A stretch of DNA of 64,000 bases from Pleurocapsa sp. PCC 7319 (lineage in GTDB: Bacteria > Cyanobacteriota > Cyanobacteriia > Cyanobacteriales > Xenococcaceae). The notes under the pieces are model-generated. The model made no database searches. It worked only from the letters and a program-made list of their open reading frames with translations, and had not been told where the DNA came from. Both the position numbers and the translations under genes were made by a program. Location of the stretch: contig NZ_KB235922.1 of NCBI RefSeq assembly GCF_000332195.1, positions 5,367,322 through 5,431,321 on the forward strand. The letters are read 5' to 3'. Shown here piece by piece: positions 45,062 to 54,179 of the stretch. How positions within the stretch are numbered: the first letter of the stretch is position 1; the number at the start of each line of letters is the position of its first letter.

Positions 45062-45238
45062 ATGCAACTTTGTTATCGTGGTAATAAATATCAAGCACCA
45101 ATCAACTCTATCGATACAGTGGAATCAGGCATTAATGCTAAGTTTTTGGGGAGAACATATACTCTTCGCCAGACTAATTATCAAAGTACTTCTTCCTCAG
45201 ATAGGTACAAATATCGCGGAATTGTCTATCAAAAATAA
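45062..45238 (+). CDS. DUF4278 small cyanobacterial protein
   Basis: The 58-residue protein runs from ATG 45062 to TAA 45238, with AGGAG 9 bp upstream. It opens MQLCYRGNKYQ and ends YKYRGIVYQK, the paired YRG...Y motifs that define DUF4278, with KFLGRTYTLRQ between them. The function is unknown; the family is small, basic and widespread in cyanobacteria. It sits 5 bp before the GST gene and is probably co-transcribed with it. Confidence 0.85.
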   Translation: MQLCYRGNKYQAPINSIDTVESGINAKFLGRTYTLRQTNYQSTSSSDRYKYRGIVYQK

Positions 45239-45243
45239 ATACC

Positions 45244-45900
45244 ATGGTCAATCCCAAATTAATTATTGGCAATAAAAATTACTCTTCATGGTCGCTCAGA
45301 GCTTGGCTTATTCTAGCTAAACTAGGAATTAAGTTTGAAGAAGTGCGGGTTTCTCTTTTTCGTGAAGGATATAAAGAACAACTTTTACGTTATTCCCCCA
45401 CGGGACAAGTTCCTGTTTACCTAGAAAATGAGCTGGTGATTTGGGATAGTCTGGCGATCGCCGAATATCTTGCAGAAAAGCATTCAGGATTATTACCCAG
45501 AAATATCAACCAACGCGCTTTAGCACGTTCTTTAGCTGCCGAAATGCACTCTGGTTTTTTGGCATTGCGATCGCAAATGCCAATGAATTGTCGAGCAACA
45601 GGGCGGCAGGTAGAAATTACAGATGGATTAGCTGCTGATATCAATCGAGTTCAAACTATATGGACTACCTGTAGAAATCAAAATAGACAGTTAGGTTCAT
45701 GGTTATTTGGTGAATTTTCTATTGTCGATGCTATGTATGTCCCAGTAGTTTTTCGTTTTAATACCTATGGGGTTGAATGCGACTCATTAGCTACTGAATA
45801 TATGAATAATGTATTAAATGACCCAGATGTTATGAGCTGGCTGGAAGCTGCCAAAAATGAGACCGAGGTGATTGAAGAGGAAGAAGTAGGAATTAACTAA
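45244..45900 (+). CDS. glutathione S-transferase family protein
   Basis: The 218-residue protein has a thioredoxin-like N-terminal domain: LIIGNKNYSSWSLRAWLILA with the SSWSLR glutathione-site turn, then GQVPVYLENELVIWDSLAIA with the cis-Pro and the DS glutathione contact. An all-helical C-terminal domain follows, ending in an acidic EEEE tail. It resembles the zeta/maleylacetoacetate-isomerase-like and YfcF-like GSTs. The likely role is conjugation or peroxide reduction with glutathione in the cytoplasm. It is downstream of DUF4278 in the same direction. Confidence 0.9.
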   Translation: MVNPKLIIGNKNYSSWSLRAWLILAKLGIKFEEVRVSLFREGYKEQLLRYSPTGQVPVYLENELVIWDSLAIAEYLAEKHSGLLPRNINQRALARSLAAEMHSGFLALRSQMPMNCRATGRQVEITDGLAADINRVQTIWTTCRNQNRQLGSWLFGEFSIVDAMYVPVVFRFNTYGVECDSLATEYMNNVLNDPDVMSWLEAAKNETEVIEEEEVGIN

Positions 45901-45942
45901 CACCGAATATTAAAATTAGTAATTTCAGCTCAAGGTCTTTGA

Positions 45943-46821
45943 ATGAAAGAAATAAAAGTATTGCATCTAGATGCATTTACCAAGATAAAAGATAAAGGTA
46001 ATCCTGCTGGCGTTGTGCTTTTCAAAGATGAATTGAAAGAAGAAGAGATGCAACTAATAGCTAAAAAAGTTGGGTTTAACGAGACTGTATTTATTGAAAA
46101 ATGTATTGACGCAGATTATAGATTTAGATATTTTACTCCAGAGCATGAAATGAATCTATGTGGTCATGCCACGATCGCAGGAGTCTATGCTTTGTACCAA
46201 TATAATGACCTGAAAGAAAATTTGGCAATAGAAATAAAGACAAATATCGGCATAATTAAGGCAAAAGCAATCTCTAAAGATCGTGATTGTATTGTGGAAA
46301 TGGAGCAGGAACCGCCTAAGTTTTTAATGTTTGAAGGTGAGGTAGAAAAACTAGCTAGTGTGTTAAACATTGCTCCTGAAAATCTCATAGATAATGAAAT
46401 AATATATGGTAATACAGGAACGTGGACTTTACTGGTTCCAGTCAAAAGTGGCAAAGATTTAGAAACTATGATGCCCCAAACAAATAACTTTCCTGAAGTG
46501 TTAACCCAGATACCAAAAACTTCCATTCACCCGTACACTTTACAATATTTTGATCAAAATAATCTGGTGGTGGCAAGGCATTTCTCTTCACCGCATTCGG
46601 GTACGATAGAAGATCCTGTAACAGGAACTGCTAGCGGAGTGATTGCTGCTTATCTACTGAAAAAATACCGGAAAAACAAAATAGAAATAGATGTACTACA
46701 GGGGAGAGAAATGGGAAAAGATGGAAATTTGAAGGCTTATGCGTGGAAACATGGCGAGAAGATAGAGATCAAAATAACTGGTGCTTGCGTTTATAACCAA
46801 GAAATGCGTGTCAACATCTAA
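45943..46821 (+). CDS. PhzF-family isomerase
   Basis: The 292-residue protein has two diaminopimelate-epimerase-like halves. Family motifs are DAFTKIKDKGNPAGVV near the start, catalytic Glu in VGFNETVFI, FTPEHEMNLCGHATIAGVYA, and EDPVTGTASGVIAAYL in the second half. PhzF relatives isomerise small metabolites; phenazine genes are absent here, so the substrate is unknown. It follows the GST gene by 42 bp on the same strand and could be part of a DUF4278-GST-PhzF operon. Confidence 0.92.
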   Translation: MKEIKVLHLDAFTKIKDKGNPAGVVLFKDELKEEEMQLIAKKVGFNETVFIEKCIDADYRFRYFTPEHEMNLCGHATIAGVYALYQYNDLKENLAIEIKTNIGIIKAKAISKDRDCIVEMEQEPPKFLMFEGEVEKLASVLNIAPENLIDNEIIYGNTGTWTLLVPVKSGKDLETMMPQTNNFPEVLTQIPKTSIHPYTLQYFDQNNLVVARHFSSPHSGTIEDPVTGTASGVIAAYLLKKYRKNKIEIDVLQGREMGKDGNLKAYAWKHGEKIEIKITGACVYNQEMRVNI

Positions 46822-46914
46822 AAAAATTAATGTTGGTTATTAAGTTGAATTTGGGAACAATAACAGTGTAAACCCTGAAATATTTGTTGTTTAATTCTCG
46901 ATCTTCTAAATAAC

Positions 46915-47688
46915 ATGAACCTAATTAGAGTTTTTACTATCGCCAATAATGGCTTTAAAGAAGTTATCCGCGATCGCATCCTCTACTTTCTGGGTTTTTT
47001 CTCCCTATTACTGATTTTGGCTCAAAGAATTATTCCTGAAATAGCAGCGGGTACTCACGAAAAAATTCTCTTAGATTTTGGCATTGGGGCGATCGCTATT
47101 CTGAGCGTAGTGGTAGCAATTTTTGTAGGTACAGCATTAATCAATAAAGAAATCGAAAAACGTACGCTATTAATGCTAATTCCCAAGCCAATTAGCCGTG
47201 CTGAACTGATATTAGGTAAACACTTAGGACTTACCATAGTGTTAGCGATCATGATCACGATCATGATGGCAATCTATTTAGCCATGCTCAGTTTTTCTGG
47301 GATTAATTATCCTACAGGTGCTTTGGTAATTGCTGCGATCTACTTGCTATTAGAATTAGCTTTGATTGTAGCAGTAGCAATTTTATTTGGAGTTTTTACT
47401 AGTTCAATCTTAGCTACCTTGCTTAGTTTCGGCGTTTACCTAATGGGACACTTTAGTGAGGATCTAGTTGAATTAGGAAAACTCAGCAAAAATGCCAGCA
47501 TCGAAAGTTTAACAACTAGTCTCTATCTGGTATTACCCAATCTTTCACGACTAGATCTTAAAAACGAAGCTGTTTATGGTTTACTCCCAAATTCTACGGA
47601 ACTTCTATACCATGCTTTATATGGCTTACTGTACACGGCTCTTTTGTTAATTATTTCTATGATAATTTTTGCTCAAAAAGAATTTTAA
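46915..47688 (+). CDS. ABC-2 type transporter permease
   Basis: The 257-residue protein has six transmembrane helices and an amphipathic N-terminal segment, IANNGFKEVIRDRILYFLGF. The GTALINKEIEKRTLLMLIPKPISRAELILGK region is the hallmark of ABC-2 permeases of the ABC2_membrane_2 type. The matching ATPase is not adjacent, so it works with a distant subunit. The exported substrate is unknown. A 337-bp gap (47689-48025) follows; it is AT-rich and holds no recognisable gene. Confidence 0.88.
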   Translation: MNLIRVFTIANNGFKEVIRDRILYFLGFFSLLLILAQRIIPEIAAGTHEKILLDFGIGAIAILSVVVAIFVGTALINKEIEKRTLLMLIPKPISRAELILGKHLGLTIVLAIMITIMMAIYLAMLSFSGINYPTGALVIAAIYLLLELALIVAVAILFGVFTSSILATLLSFGVYLMGHFSEDLVELGKLSKNASIESLTTSLYLVLPNLSRLDLKNEAVYGLLPNSTELLYHALYGLLYTALLLIISMIIFAQKEF

Positions 47689-48025
47689 GCACTCATGTAT
47701 AATTAAACAAGCATAATTCTGTTTTTTGGGTGAAATAAGTATGCTTTTAATAACACAATTTCTTCATCACAGCCAAGTTCAATTTTGCCTAAATATTTAA
47801 ATTTTCCCAACTAGTATGTAGAGTTTCTTATTCTGCGTTACCATAAAATTCTGTCAACATAGCAGTGTCGATAAGCAGAGATAGCTTAATTATTTTTTCA
47901 CAACCAGAAAATAAATAATTAAGTAAAGGTTTATCTAGAGTTTTTACTGTGATTAGAGGTTGATAGATACTATGAAATACGACAACATTTAACATATATC
48001 TAAATCTCAAGACACTTTGATACTT

Positions 48026-49234
48026 ATGTCCGATAGTTCTGGGTCAATATTACAGCTACAACCAAAAGCAACAGCACTCAGTAACTTAAATCTTCTTATT
48101 GCTTCAAATAATGGTAATGATATTGAGGCGATCGCGAAACCTCTTTATTCAGCAGGCATAGATTTGACTTATGAAGTTATCTCGGTGGACAAGTTGGTGG
48201 ACAAGTTACCTCGGCAAAAATATAGTGCCATCTTGTATGATTATTTTCCAGTTTCCAATTTGACAACAGTTAATACTCTGACCGAACAACTGCAATTATG
48301 GTGTAATCTTTGTCCTCAAACTCCCTTCATATTGATTACGGATGCTCTAGGAGATGAACTGGCGGTAGAGTTAATCCAGTCTGGAGTCAGTGGCTATATA
48401 CTTAGACAAAAACTGTATAAATTACCGGATGTTCTGGAAAATACTCTGTTTAACTTTTTCAGTAAACAAACTATTATTGCTCAACAATTAGATCTGATTA
48501 ATCAACAACAGAAAAAAATTAAGGAACTAGAAGCAGAGAAGCAAAAGTTATTAAATCAAGAAAAAGCTAAGCAAGAACACCTTTCTCACTTAAATCATGA
48601 ATTGCGCAGTCCGATTTCTTCGATGTTGGGCTTTGCGGGAATGTTAAAAGAACAGTACTATGGTCCACTAAATTCTAAACAGTTGCAGTATGTCAGTGCT
48701 TTACTTACTGTTGGTCAACATTTATTAGATTTAGTTAATAATTATCTTGATTTAGCCAAAATTGACGCCAATAAACAAACATTAGACCTAGAAAGACTAG
48801 CGGTGTCAGAAATTTGTCAGGCATCTTTGTTTATTGTTGCTGACCAAGCCAAGCAAAAAGGATTGGAGCTAATTTATGAGCAGGGAGACAATATTGACTT
48901 TTGCACTGCTGATTCTATACGTCTCAAGCAAATTTTAGTTAATTTACTTAGCAATGCGATTAAATTTACCAACGAAGGCTCGATAATTTTACAAGTTCAG
49001 CTAGAACAAGATCTACTTTATTTTGCCGTGATAGATACTGGGATAGGAATCTCCACTGAGAACCTAAGTAAACTATTTAAGCCTTTTCCGCAAATCACCA
49101 ATCACCACGAAAGTACAGGTTTGGGCTTGGCACTGTCACAAAAACTAGCTCAACTTCATGGCGGAGATATTACAGTAACTTCAAAACTGGGTAAGGGAAG
49201 TTGTTTTACTCTTTGGCTACCTCAACATCAATGA
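48026..49234 (+). CDS. histidine kinase with degenerate N-terminal receiver
   Basis: The protein has 402 residues from ATG 48026; a TTG at 48017 is in frame but less likely. Residues ~12-135 fold like a receiver (LLIASNNGND, ILYDYFP, FILITDALG, VSGYILRQKL). They lack the acidic pair after the first strand and the Lys-Pro end, so this is a pseudo-receiver sensor. A coiled coil (~140-180), HisKA with His191 (LNHELRSPISSMLGF) and HATPase_c (NLLSNAIKFT, VIDTGIGIS, STGLGLALS) follow. There are no membrane segments, so it is cytoplasmic. The layout resembles pseudo-receiver kinases involved in light or clock input; specificity unknown. Confidence 0.88.
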   Translation: MSDSSGSILQLQPKATALSNLNLLIASNNGNDIEAIAKPLYSAGIDLTYEVISVDKLVDKLPRQKYSAILYDYFPVSNLTTVNTLTEQLQLWCNLCPQTPFILITDALGDELAVELIQSGVSGYILRQKLYKLPDVLENTLFNFFSKQTIIAQQLDLINQQQKKIKELEAEKQKLLNQEKAKQEHLSHLNHELRSPISSMLGFAGMLKEQYYGPLNSKQLQYVSALLTVGQHLLDLVNNYLDLAKIDANKQTLDLERLAVSEICQASLFIVADQAKQKGLELIYEQGDNIDFCTADSIRLKQILVNLLSNAIKFTNEGSIILQVQLEQDLLYFAVIDTGIGISTENLSKLFKPFPQITNHHESTGLGLALSQKLAQLHGGDITVTSKLGKGSCFTLWLPQHQ

Positions 49235-49449
49235 GCAATTGACAATTTAAAAACCATGATTTTCATTAATTCATAACAAGGTTGACAAGAAAATAAACCA
49301 AAAAAGCTAATAGCTAATAGCTTAAAGCTTAGAGCTGACCCCACCCTTATATTGCCTTGACCCGAACTGAGGTTAACTAGTCTGACTAACTTTGGTGATT
49401 GAGATTGGCTACCATAACATAAAGTGAACAGTTGGTTGATAGTTGAGTA

Positions 49450-50253
49450 ATGAGCGAGCAGAAATTAGAACAGTTAAAAAATCTCTTTCAAGAAATGGAA
49501 CAGGCTTTAATTGCTTATTCTGGAGGAGTAGACAGTACTTTAGTAGCCAAAATTGCCCATGATGTTTTGGGCGATCGCGCTTTAGCTATCACCGCCGTAT
49601 CTCCTTCTCTGCTGCCAGAAGAATTAATTGATGCTCAAACCCAAGCGGCACAGATTGGTATTAAACACGAGGTAGTAGAAACTCATGAAATGGAAAATCC
49701 TAACTATACTTCTAATCCCGTAAACCGTTGCTATTTTTGCAAGAGTGAACTCCACGATACTCTCAAGCCTCTTGCTATCGAGCGTGGTTATCCCTATGTT
49801 GTTGATGGAGTAAATGCTGACGATCTACAAGACTATCGTCCTGGTATCCAAGCTGCTAAAGAAAGAGGAGCGCGATCGCCTTTAGCTGAAATAGGAGTTA
49901 GCAAAGCGGAAGTGAGAGAAATTTCTCGTAGCTTGGGATTGCCTTGGTGGGACAAACCCGCTCAACCCTGTCTTAGCTCTCGTTTTCCTTACGGTGAAGC
50001 AATTACAGTCACCAAACTACAACGGGTAGGCAGGGCGGAAATTTATCTCCGTCAGTTAGGCTATCAGAATTTAAGGGTACGCTCCCAAGCAGACACCGCT
50101 AAAATTGAATTACCTGCTGTAGAAATCTCCCAGTTTGTGCAACAGGTTGATTTACCCAAACTAGTCAAAACTTTTCAAGAATTGGGCTTTTTATATGTGA
50201 CTCTCGATCTAGAGGGTTATCGTAGTGGCAAACTAAATCAAGTGCTACAATAA
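49450..50253 (+). CDS. larE: ATP-dependent sacrificial sulfur transferase LarE
   Basis: LarE donates sulfur to build the nickel-pincer cofactor of lactate racemase-type enzymes. The 267-residue PP-loop protein has SGGVDS at 24-29, NRCYFCKSEL near 93, and the sacrificial Cys174 in QPCLSSRFPYG, matching Cys176 of Lactobacillus LarE. The C-terminal half has the ARSPLAEIGVSKAEVR and LRQLGYQNLRVR segments. larB/larC are not adjacent. The next small basic gene follows by 31 bp on the same strand. Confidence 0.95.
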   Translation: MSEQKLEQLKNLFQEMEQALIAYSGGVDSTLVAKIAHDVLGDRALAITAVSPSLLPEELIDAQTQAAQIGIKHEVVETHEMENPNYTSNPVNRCYFCKSELHDTLKPLAIERGYPYVVDGVNADDLQDYRPGIQAAKERGARSPLAEIGVSKAEVREISRSLGLPWWDKPAQPCLSSRFPYGEAITVTKLQRVGRAEIYLRQLGYQNLRVRSQADTAKIELPAVEISQFVQQVDLPKLVKTFQELGFLYVTLDLEGYRSGKLNQVLQ

Positions 50254-50284
50254 GTGTGTATACATAAGTCAAAAATGAATAGCC

Positions 50285-50524
50285 ATGGTAGAGAGACTCA
50301 AACGGTGGGAAACTCCCCGCAAAAGAGGGCGTAACGACAAAGGAAAAGGAGGCTCAGCTAGAGCAAGACAACTCCGTAAAAGAGAACAGATGCTCCGCCA
50401 AAAGCTTAAAAATAATGGTGAGCTCAAACCAGAAAAACAAACTAAAAGAAAACGCGATCAGCAGAGGGAAATTATTCCCTCTCTTTTTTTTGGGAAACTA
50501 AACGCATTTTTTTTCTGTCAATAA
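50285..50524 (+). CDS. small basic protein, C-terminus running through a terminator
   Basis: Up to 79 residues. The start MVERLKRWETPRKRGRNDKG and GGSARARQLRKREQMLRQKL are strongly basic and look like a conserved small nucleic-acid-binding protein. From residue ~60 (QQREIIPSLFFGKL) the coding frame crosses a strong hairpin plus T-tract at 50463-50491, so the last ~20 residues may not be authentic, or the stop has been lost. The function is unknown. It is probably in one transcript with larE. Confidence 0.6.
   Translation: MVERLKRWETPRKRGRNDKGKGGSARARQLRKREQMLRQKLKNNGELKPEKQTKRKRDQQREIIPSLFFGKLNAFFFCQ
50463..50491 (+). terminator. Rho-independent terminator
   Basis: The stem AGAGGGAA pairs perfectly with TTCCCTCT across ATTA and is followed by C and eight T. 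It lies inside the 3' end of the basic-protein ORF and should end the larE transcript. Confidence 0.85.
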
Positions 50525-50569
50525 CACCTAGGCAAAGCTCTACCTTGTAACCTAGCAAAGTGTTTGTAT

Positions 50570-50788
50570 ATGTCAGTAGAAATAATCATTCCGATCATTG
50601 CAGTTATTATTTTATGGTTACTATTTACTTGGTCAATTAAAATCTTTAAAGCTAGTATCAAAACATTATTAACAATTGTGGCAATTTTTTTAGTGATGCA
50701 AATCGCTTTTGGCATTAGCTCTGAACAGATTATTCAGGAAATAATTAGTATATTTAAGAATATCGAACAATTGATTTTAGGTAATTAA
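50570..50788 (+). CDS. small two-helix membrane protein
   Basis: The protein has 72 residues from ATG 50570 (the in-frame TTG at 50564 is less likely). There are two hydrophobic segments (IIIPIIAVIILWLLFTW and LLTIVAIFLVMQIAFGI), then an amphipathic helix (IIQEIISIFKNIEQLIL). No family is recognised. Good codon bias and a clean frame support it as a gene, but the AT-rich context calls for caution. Confidence 0.55.
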   Translation: MSVEIIIPIIAVIILWLLFTWSIKIFKASIKTLLTIVAIFLVMQIAFGISSEQIIQEIISIFKNIEQLILGN

Positions 50789-50891
50789 AATTCAGGATAA
50801 AAATTTAAAAATTATTAATCATTTTGCTTAACACCTGCGGTTTTCTAATCAAAAAGTTAAGCTAGGCATTTCTATTAAATCTTGTATCGAT

Positions 50892-51683
50892 ATGTCTTCT
50901 AAGAACTTGAATGAGCAAAATGATCGCTCTCAAAAGAAAAATTCGGCAAGCAACCCTAATTTAAAATCTAGTATTGTTCATAAACCATTTCCTACGGGAA
51001 CGGTTAATATTTTTAATCCCCATAGAAGTCAATCTAGTAAATCTAATGAGGGGCTCAACGTACCGAAATTATTTTTAAATGCCGAACTAGAAGACGAAAT
51101 ACCACAATCTACTGTCCCCCAAACAGATATAGATTTTTCTGAAGTAGAGTATCGTGACGGAAATTGGAGCGACAGTTTACTTAGCCCTTGGGGGATTAGT
51201 GCGATCGCTATTATTTTTTTCACTAATCTAGTTTCAGGTGCCATGATCTGGCGCAATTCCCGAACAGTAGCCGCATCAGACAAAGATACCGTTTCAGTTT
51301 CTACTGTCGGCAATACTAATTTGACGAGGAAAGAATTCATGCCTCTCAACCTGAGTACCTTAAGTATGTTCAAAACTGCCGAAGATAAATCCGTTGAAGA
51401 TTCCCCAGCAGCCCTCACCCCAATTCCTCCTGCTTTGGCTCCTTTGAATAACGTCACTGCTTTATCGTCAATTAATCCTCAATACTACTACGTACTATCG
51501 GAATATACTGGCGATCGCTCTTTGTCGATAGTAAGACAAAAAACTAAGCAAGTTTCCTTGGTAAACTTGCCTCAAGGAGTGTTTATTTACTTAGGTGCTT
51601 TTACTGATAAAGATCGAGCAAATGAATTTGTGTCACAGTTAAAGAAAGAAAATTTTCCCGCTTATCTTTATCCGTTAGATTAA
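50892..51683 (+). CDS. single-pass membrane protein with SPOR-like C-terminus
   Basis: The protein has 263 residues. A polar cytoplasmic N-terminal region of ~105 residues is Ser/Asn-rich. One transmembrane helix lies at ~101-121 (WGISAIAIIFFTNLVSGAMI), then a Thr/Pro/Ala-rich periplasmic linker. The last ~65 residues form a SPOR-like fold (YYYVLSEYTGDRSLSIVRQ, then VFIYLGAFTDKDRANEFVSQ, ending PAYLYPLD). SPOR domains bind denuded peptidoglycan at septa, so a cell-wall or division role is plausible. It is apparently monocistronic. Confidence 0.78.
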   Translation: MSSKNLNEQNDRSQKKNSASNPNLKSSIVHKPFPTGTVNIFNPHRSQSSKSNEGLNVPKLFLNAELEDEIPQSTVPQTDIDFSEVEYRDGNWSDSLLSPWGISAIAIIFFTNLVSGAMIWRNSRTVAASDKDTVSVSTVGNTNLTRKEFMPLNLSTLSMFKTAEDKSVEDSPAALTPIPPALAPLNNVTALSSINPQYYYVLSEYTGDRSLSIVRQKTKQVSLVNLPQGVFIYLGAFTDKDRANEFVSQLKKENFPAYLYPLD

Positions 51684-51795
51684 TCTGATTGAGCCAAGGA
51701 AGAGTTTAACCAGGGCTTTCTCCTTAGCTATAGGCTATAAGCTATCTACTTAATTAAACTCTAAAGCTTAGAGCTTTAAGATTAAAGCTGATCAA

Positions 51796-53049
51796 TTAGT
51801 TTTTAGTAGGCAAGAGCGACTCATACTTACGGCAAAAATACTGTTTGATAGCATTAACTTCTGAGCCAGGAAATACTTTAATCTTGACTAAAAGCCGATG
51901 ATTAGAGATAAATTCAATTGCTCTAATTTCAATTGTTTGGGCATGATATTTGCGCTTTAATTTTCTTAAGGTATAACGGAAAATAGCCCAGTCAATTTCA
52001 CCATTAAAGATGATGCTAGTTGAACCATGTAAATCTTGGATGATTAGCTTAAACTCTTCGGAAGTCAAGTTTTTGTGGATGTTTTTGGGGCGACGGCGTC
52101 TTTGAGCTGATTTTAAGTAAAGATACTGACAAATTACCCGTTCAAAGCTTGATTGAGAGTTGATTTGTAACTCCTCTAAACAGGCTCCTGATAATTGACA
52201 CCGATTAAAATTACCTCCCCAGGCGTGGGTTTGCAGCAGATTAGCCTGAGTTAAATTAGCTTTGATTAAATTAGCTTGACGAAGGTTTGCTTTGGTCAAA
52301 TTGGCTCGAGTTAAATTAGCTTGGCTGAGATCTGCCCCTGCTAAACAAGATTTCGTTAAATTAGATTTAGAAAGATTGGCCTGAGTCAAATTAGCTTCAC
52401 GGAGGTTGGCTTCATCTAAATCTGCCTGAAACAAATTTGCTTGTTGTAAGTTAGCTTGAACTAAGTTGGTCTTTCTCAGATTAGTTTGTTCTAAATTAGC
52501 TCGAGTTAAATCAGCTTTATGGAAACTAGCTCGAGTCAAATTAGCATTTTTAAAATCAGTTTTGTTGAGCTGTGCTAGTCTAAAATTGGTATCAGCCAAA
52601 TTTGCTCCCAAAAAATTTGCACTATTGAGATTAGCCTGACTAAAATTAGCTCCAGCCAAATCGGCGGCAGTAAAATCTACTACTCTCAAATCTGCTTCGG
52701 CTAAATCAGCAAGACTTAAATTAGCCCCGACAAAATCGGCGCTTCTATGATTAGTTTTGATCAGATTGGCAGCAGTTAAAGTTGCTCCAATTAAACTAGC
52801 TCCTGTTAGATTGGCATTGGTTAAATTAGCTTCGGTTAGGTTAGCCCCATCCAAATTAGCTCCATTAAATTTAGTTTTGACTAAGGTTGCACCCGCAAGA
52901 TCGACTCCCGTAAAATTGATTCCCATCAACAGTTTGCCGCTCAAGTTAGCTCCTTTAAGATCGAGCTGAATATGTAAATTATTTTTTCTCCACTTATTCC
53001 AATATTCGACACCACGTTTCAAGGAAGCGTAGCATTTCTTGTTGACCAT
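51796..53049 (-). CDS. pentapeptide-repeat protein
   Basis: The protein has 417 residues. Residues ~30-290 are almost unbroken A(D/N)LXX pentapeptides (ANLTEANLTNANLTGASLIG and similar), forming a right-handed quadrilateral beta-helix. A basic ~125-residue C-terminal domain follows (SAQRRRRPKNIHKNL, RKLKRKYHAQTIEIRAIEFI) that is not repetitive. Pentapeptide proteins are abundant in cyanobacteria and mostly of unknown role. At the DNA level the repeats give a regular ~15-bp periodicity that should not be mistaken for a CRISPR array. Confidence 0.9.
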   Translation of the reverse strand: MVNKKCYASLKRGVEYWNKWRKNNLHIQLDLKGANLSGKLLMGINFTGVDLAGATLVKTKFNGANLDGANLTEANLTNANLTGASLIGATLTAANLIKTNHRSADFVGANLSLADLAEADLRVVDFTAADLAGANFSQANLNSANFLGANLADTNFRLAQLNKTDFKNANLTRASFHKADLTRANLEQTNLRKTNLVQANLQQANLFQADLDEANLREANLTQANLSKSNLTKSCLAGADLSQANLTRANLTKANLRQANLIKANLTQANLLQTHAWGGNFNRCQLSGACLEELQINSQSSFERVICQYLYLKSAQRRRRPKNIHKNLTSEEFKLIIQDLHGSTSIIFNGEIDWAIFRYTLRKLKRKYHAQTIEIRAIEFISNHRLLVKIKVFPGSEVNAIKQYFCRKYESLLPTKN

Positions 53050-53336
53050 TTTTTAAAGATTAATTTTTTAAGACTTCGATTATATATACGACTTAATCAT
53101 AGTCATCAATTCATCGGGATTAATTTAGTTTTCCGCTTATAAAGATTGTATGTTTTTGGGACAACCGTACCTTTTATCTTGATATCAACAGTACACTGGG
53201 AGAATATGTCACACTAGAGATGTGAAGATGAAAATCACTATCACTCTCTTAATGTAACTAACTGATGGTGGACTTAGTATCCTTGAGTCTGCCAAGCCTA
53301 AACTATTTTGTAAACGATTAAAGGATATACAAAGTC

Positions 53337-54104
53337 ATGGGATTATTTGATCGCCTTAGCCGAGTTGTTCGAGCCAATATTAACGATCTAGTTAGCAAAG
53401 CCGAAGATCCAGAGAAAGTTCTGGAACAAGCTGTCATTGATATGCAAGAGGATTTGGTACAGCTACGTCAAGCTGTTGCCAGAGCGATCGCCACTCAAAA
53501 ACGTACCGAGCAACAATACAATAAAAATCAGTCTGAAGCAAATACTTGGCAGCAAAGAGCACAATTAGCTCTTTCTAAAGGTGATGAAAATTTAGCGCGG
53601 GAAGCACTTGTACGCAAAAAGTCATTTAGTGATACTGCTACTAGTTTAAAAACTCAGTTAGATCAGCAAAGCAGTCAGGTAACAACTCTTAAACGTAGCC
53701 TAATTGCTTTGGAGAGCAAAATTTCTGAAGCTAAAACTAAGAAAGATATGCTCCGAGCCAGAGCTAATGCAGCTAAAGCTAATAAACAATTACAAGATTC
53801 CATGAGTAGCATTAATACTAGTAGTGCTATGGGCGCATTTGAGCGTATGGAAGACAAGGTAATGCAGCTAGAAGCAGAATCGGAAACTGCCGCAGAATTA
53901 GGTGGCACTGGTATCGAACAACAGTTTGCAGCCTTAGAGGCTGGTAGTGGCGTTGATGATGAACTAGCAGCTATGAAAGCCCAATTATCTGGAGCTTCTC
54001 CTGCTCAGGAAGCTTTACCTGCCTCAGATTCCACGACTTCTACTCCACAAGATGCAGTAATTGATGCTGAATTAGACGAACTACGTTCTCAACTTGATAA
54101 ATAA
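53337..54104 (+). CDS. vipp1: Vipp1/IM30, PspA-family membrane-remodelling protein
   Basis: Vipp1 is an ESCRT-III-like protein that maintains and fuses thylakoid membranes. The 255-residue protein begins with the lipid-binding amphipathic helix MGLFDRLSRVVRANINDLVS and EDPEKVLEQAVIDMQEDL. A long helical hairpin follows (~25-190), then a linker and a short C-terminal helix (AVIDAELDELRSQLDK). The C-terminal extension separates Vipp1 from PspA and is present here. The gene stands alone, with a ~290-bp upstream region. Confidence 0.95.
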   Translation: MGLFDRLSRVVRANINDLVSKAEDPEKVLEQAVIDMQEDLVQLRQAVARAIATQKRTEQQYNKNQSEANTWQQRAQLALSKGDENLAREALVRKKSFSDTATSLKTQLDQQSSQVTTLKRSLIALESKISEAKTKKDMLRARANAAKANKQLQDSMSSINTSSAMGAFERMEDKVMQLEAESETAAELGGTGIEQQFAALEAGSGVDDELAAMKAQLSGASPAQEALPASDSTTSTPQDAVIDAELDELRSQLDK

Positions 54105-54179
54105 ACAAGTCTTGATTATCAAGGTATTCATCTTGGCAAGTATTGGCAAGCAGGTACAGGCTACCTGCTATTTTTGGTT

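Noticed and set aside
47828-48010. 60-residue minus-strand ORF between the ABC permease and the kinase
   Set aside because: No recognisable family, no good ribosome site, and it covers the likely promoter of the kinase gene. Treated as chance.
52200-52960. Regular ~15-bp periodicity resembling a short-unit repeat array
   Set aside because: It is the coding pattern of pentapeptide repeats in one long ORF; the units vary and there are no spacers, so it is not a CRISPR array.
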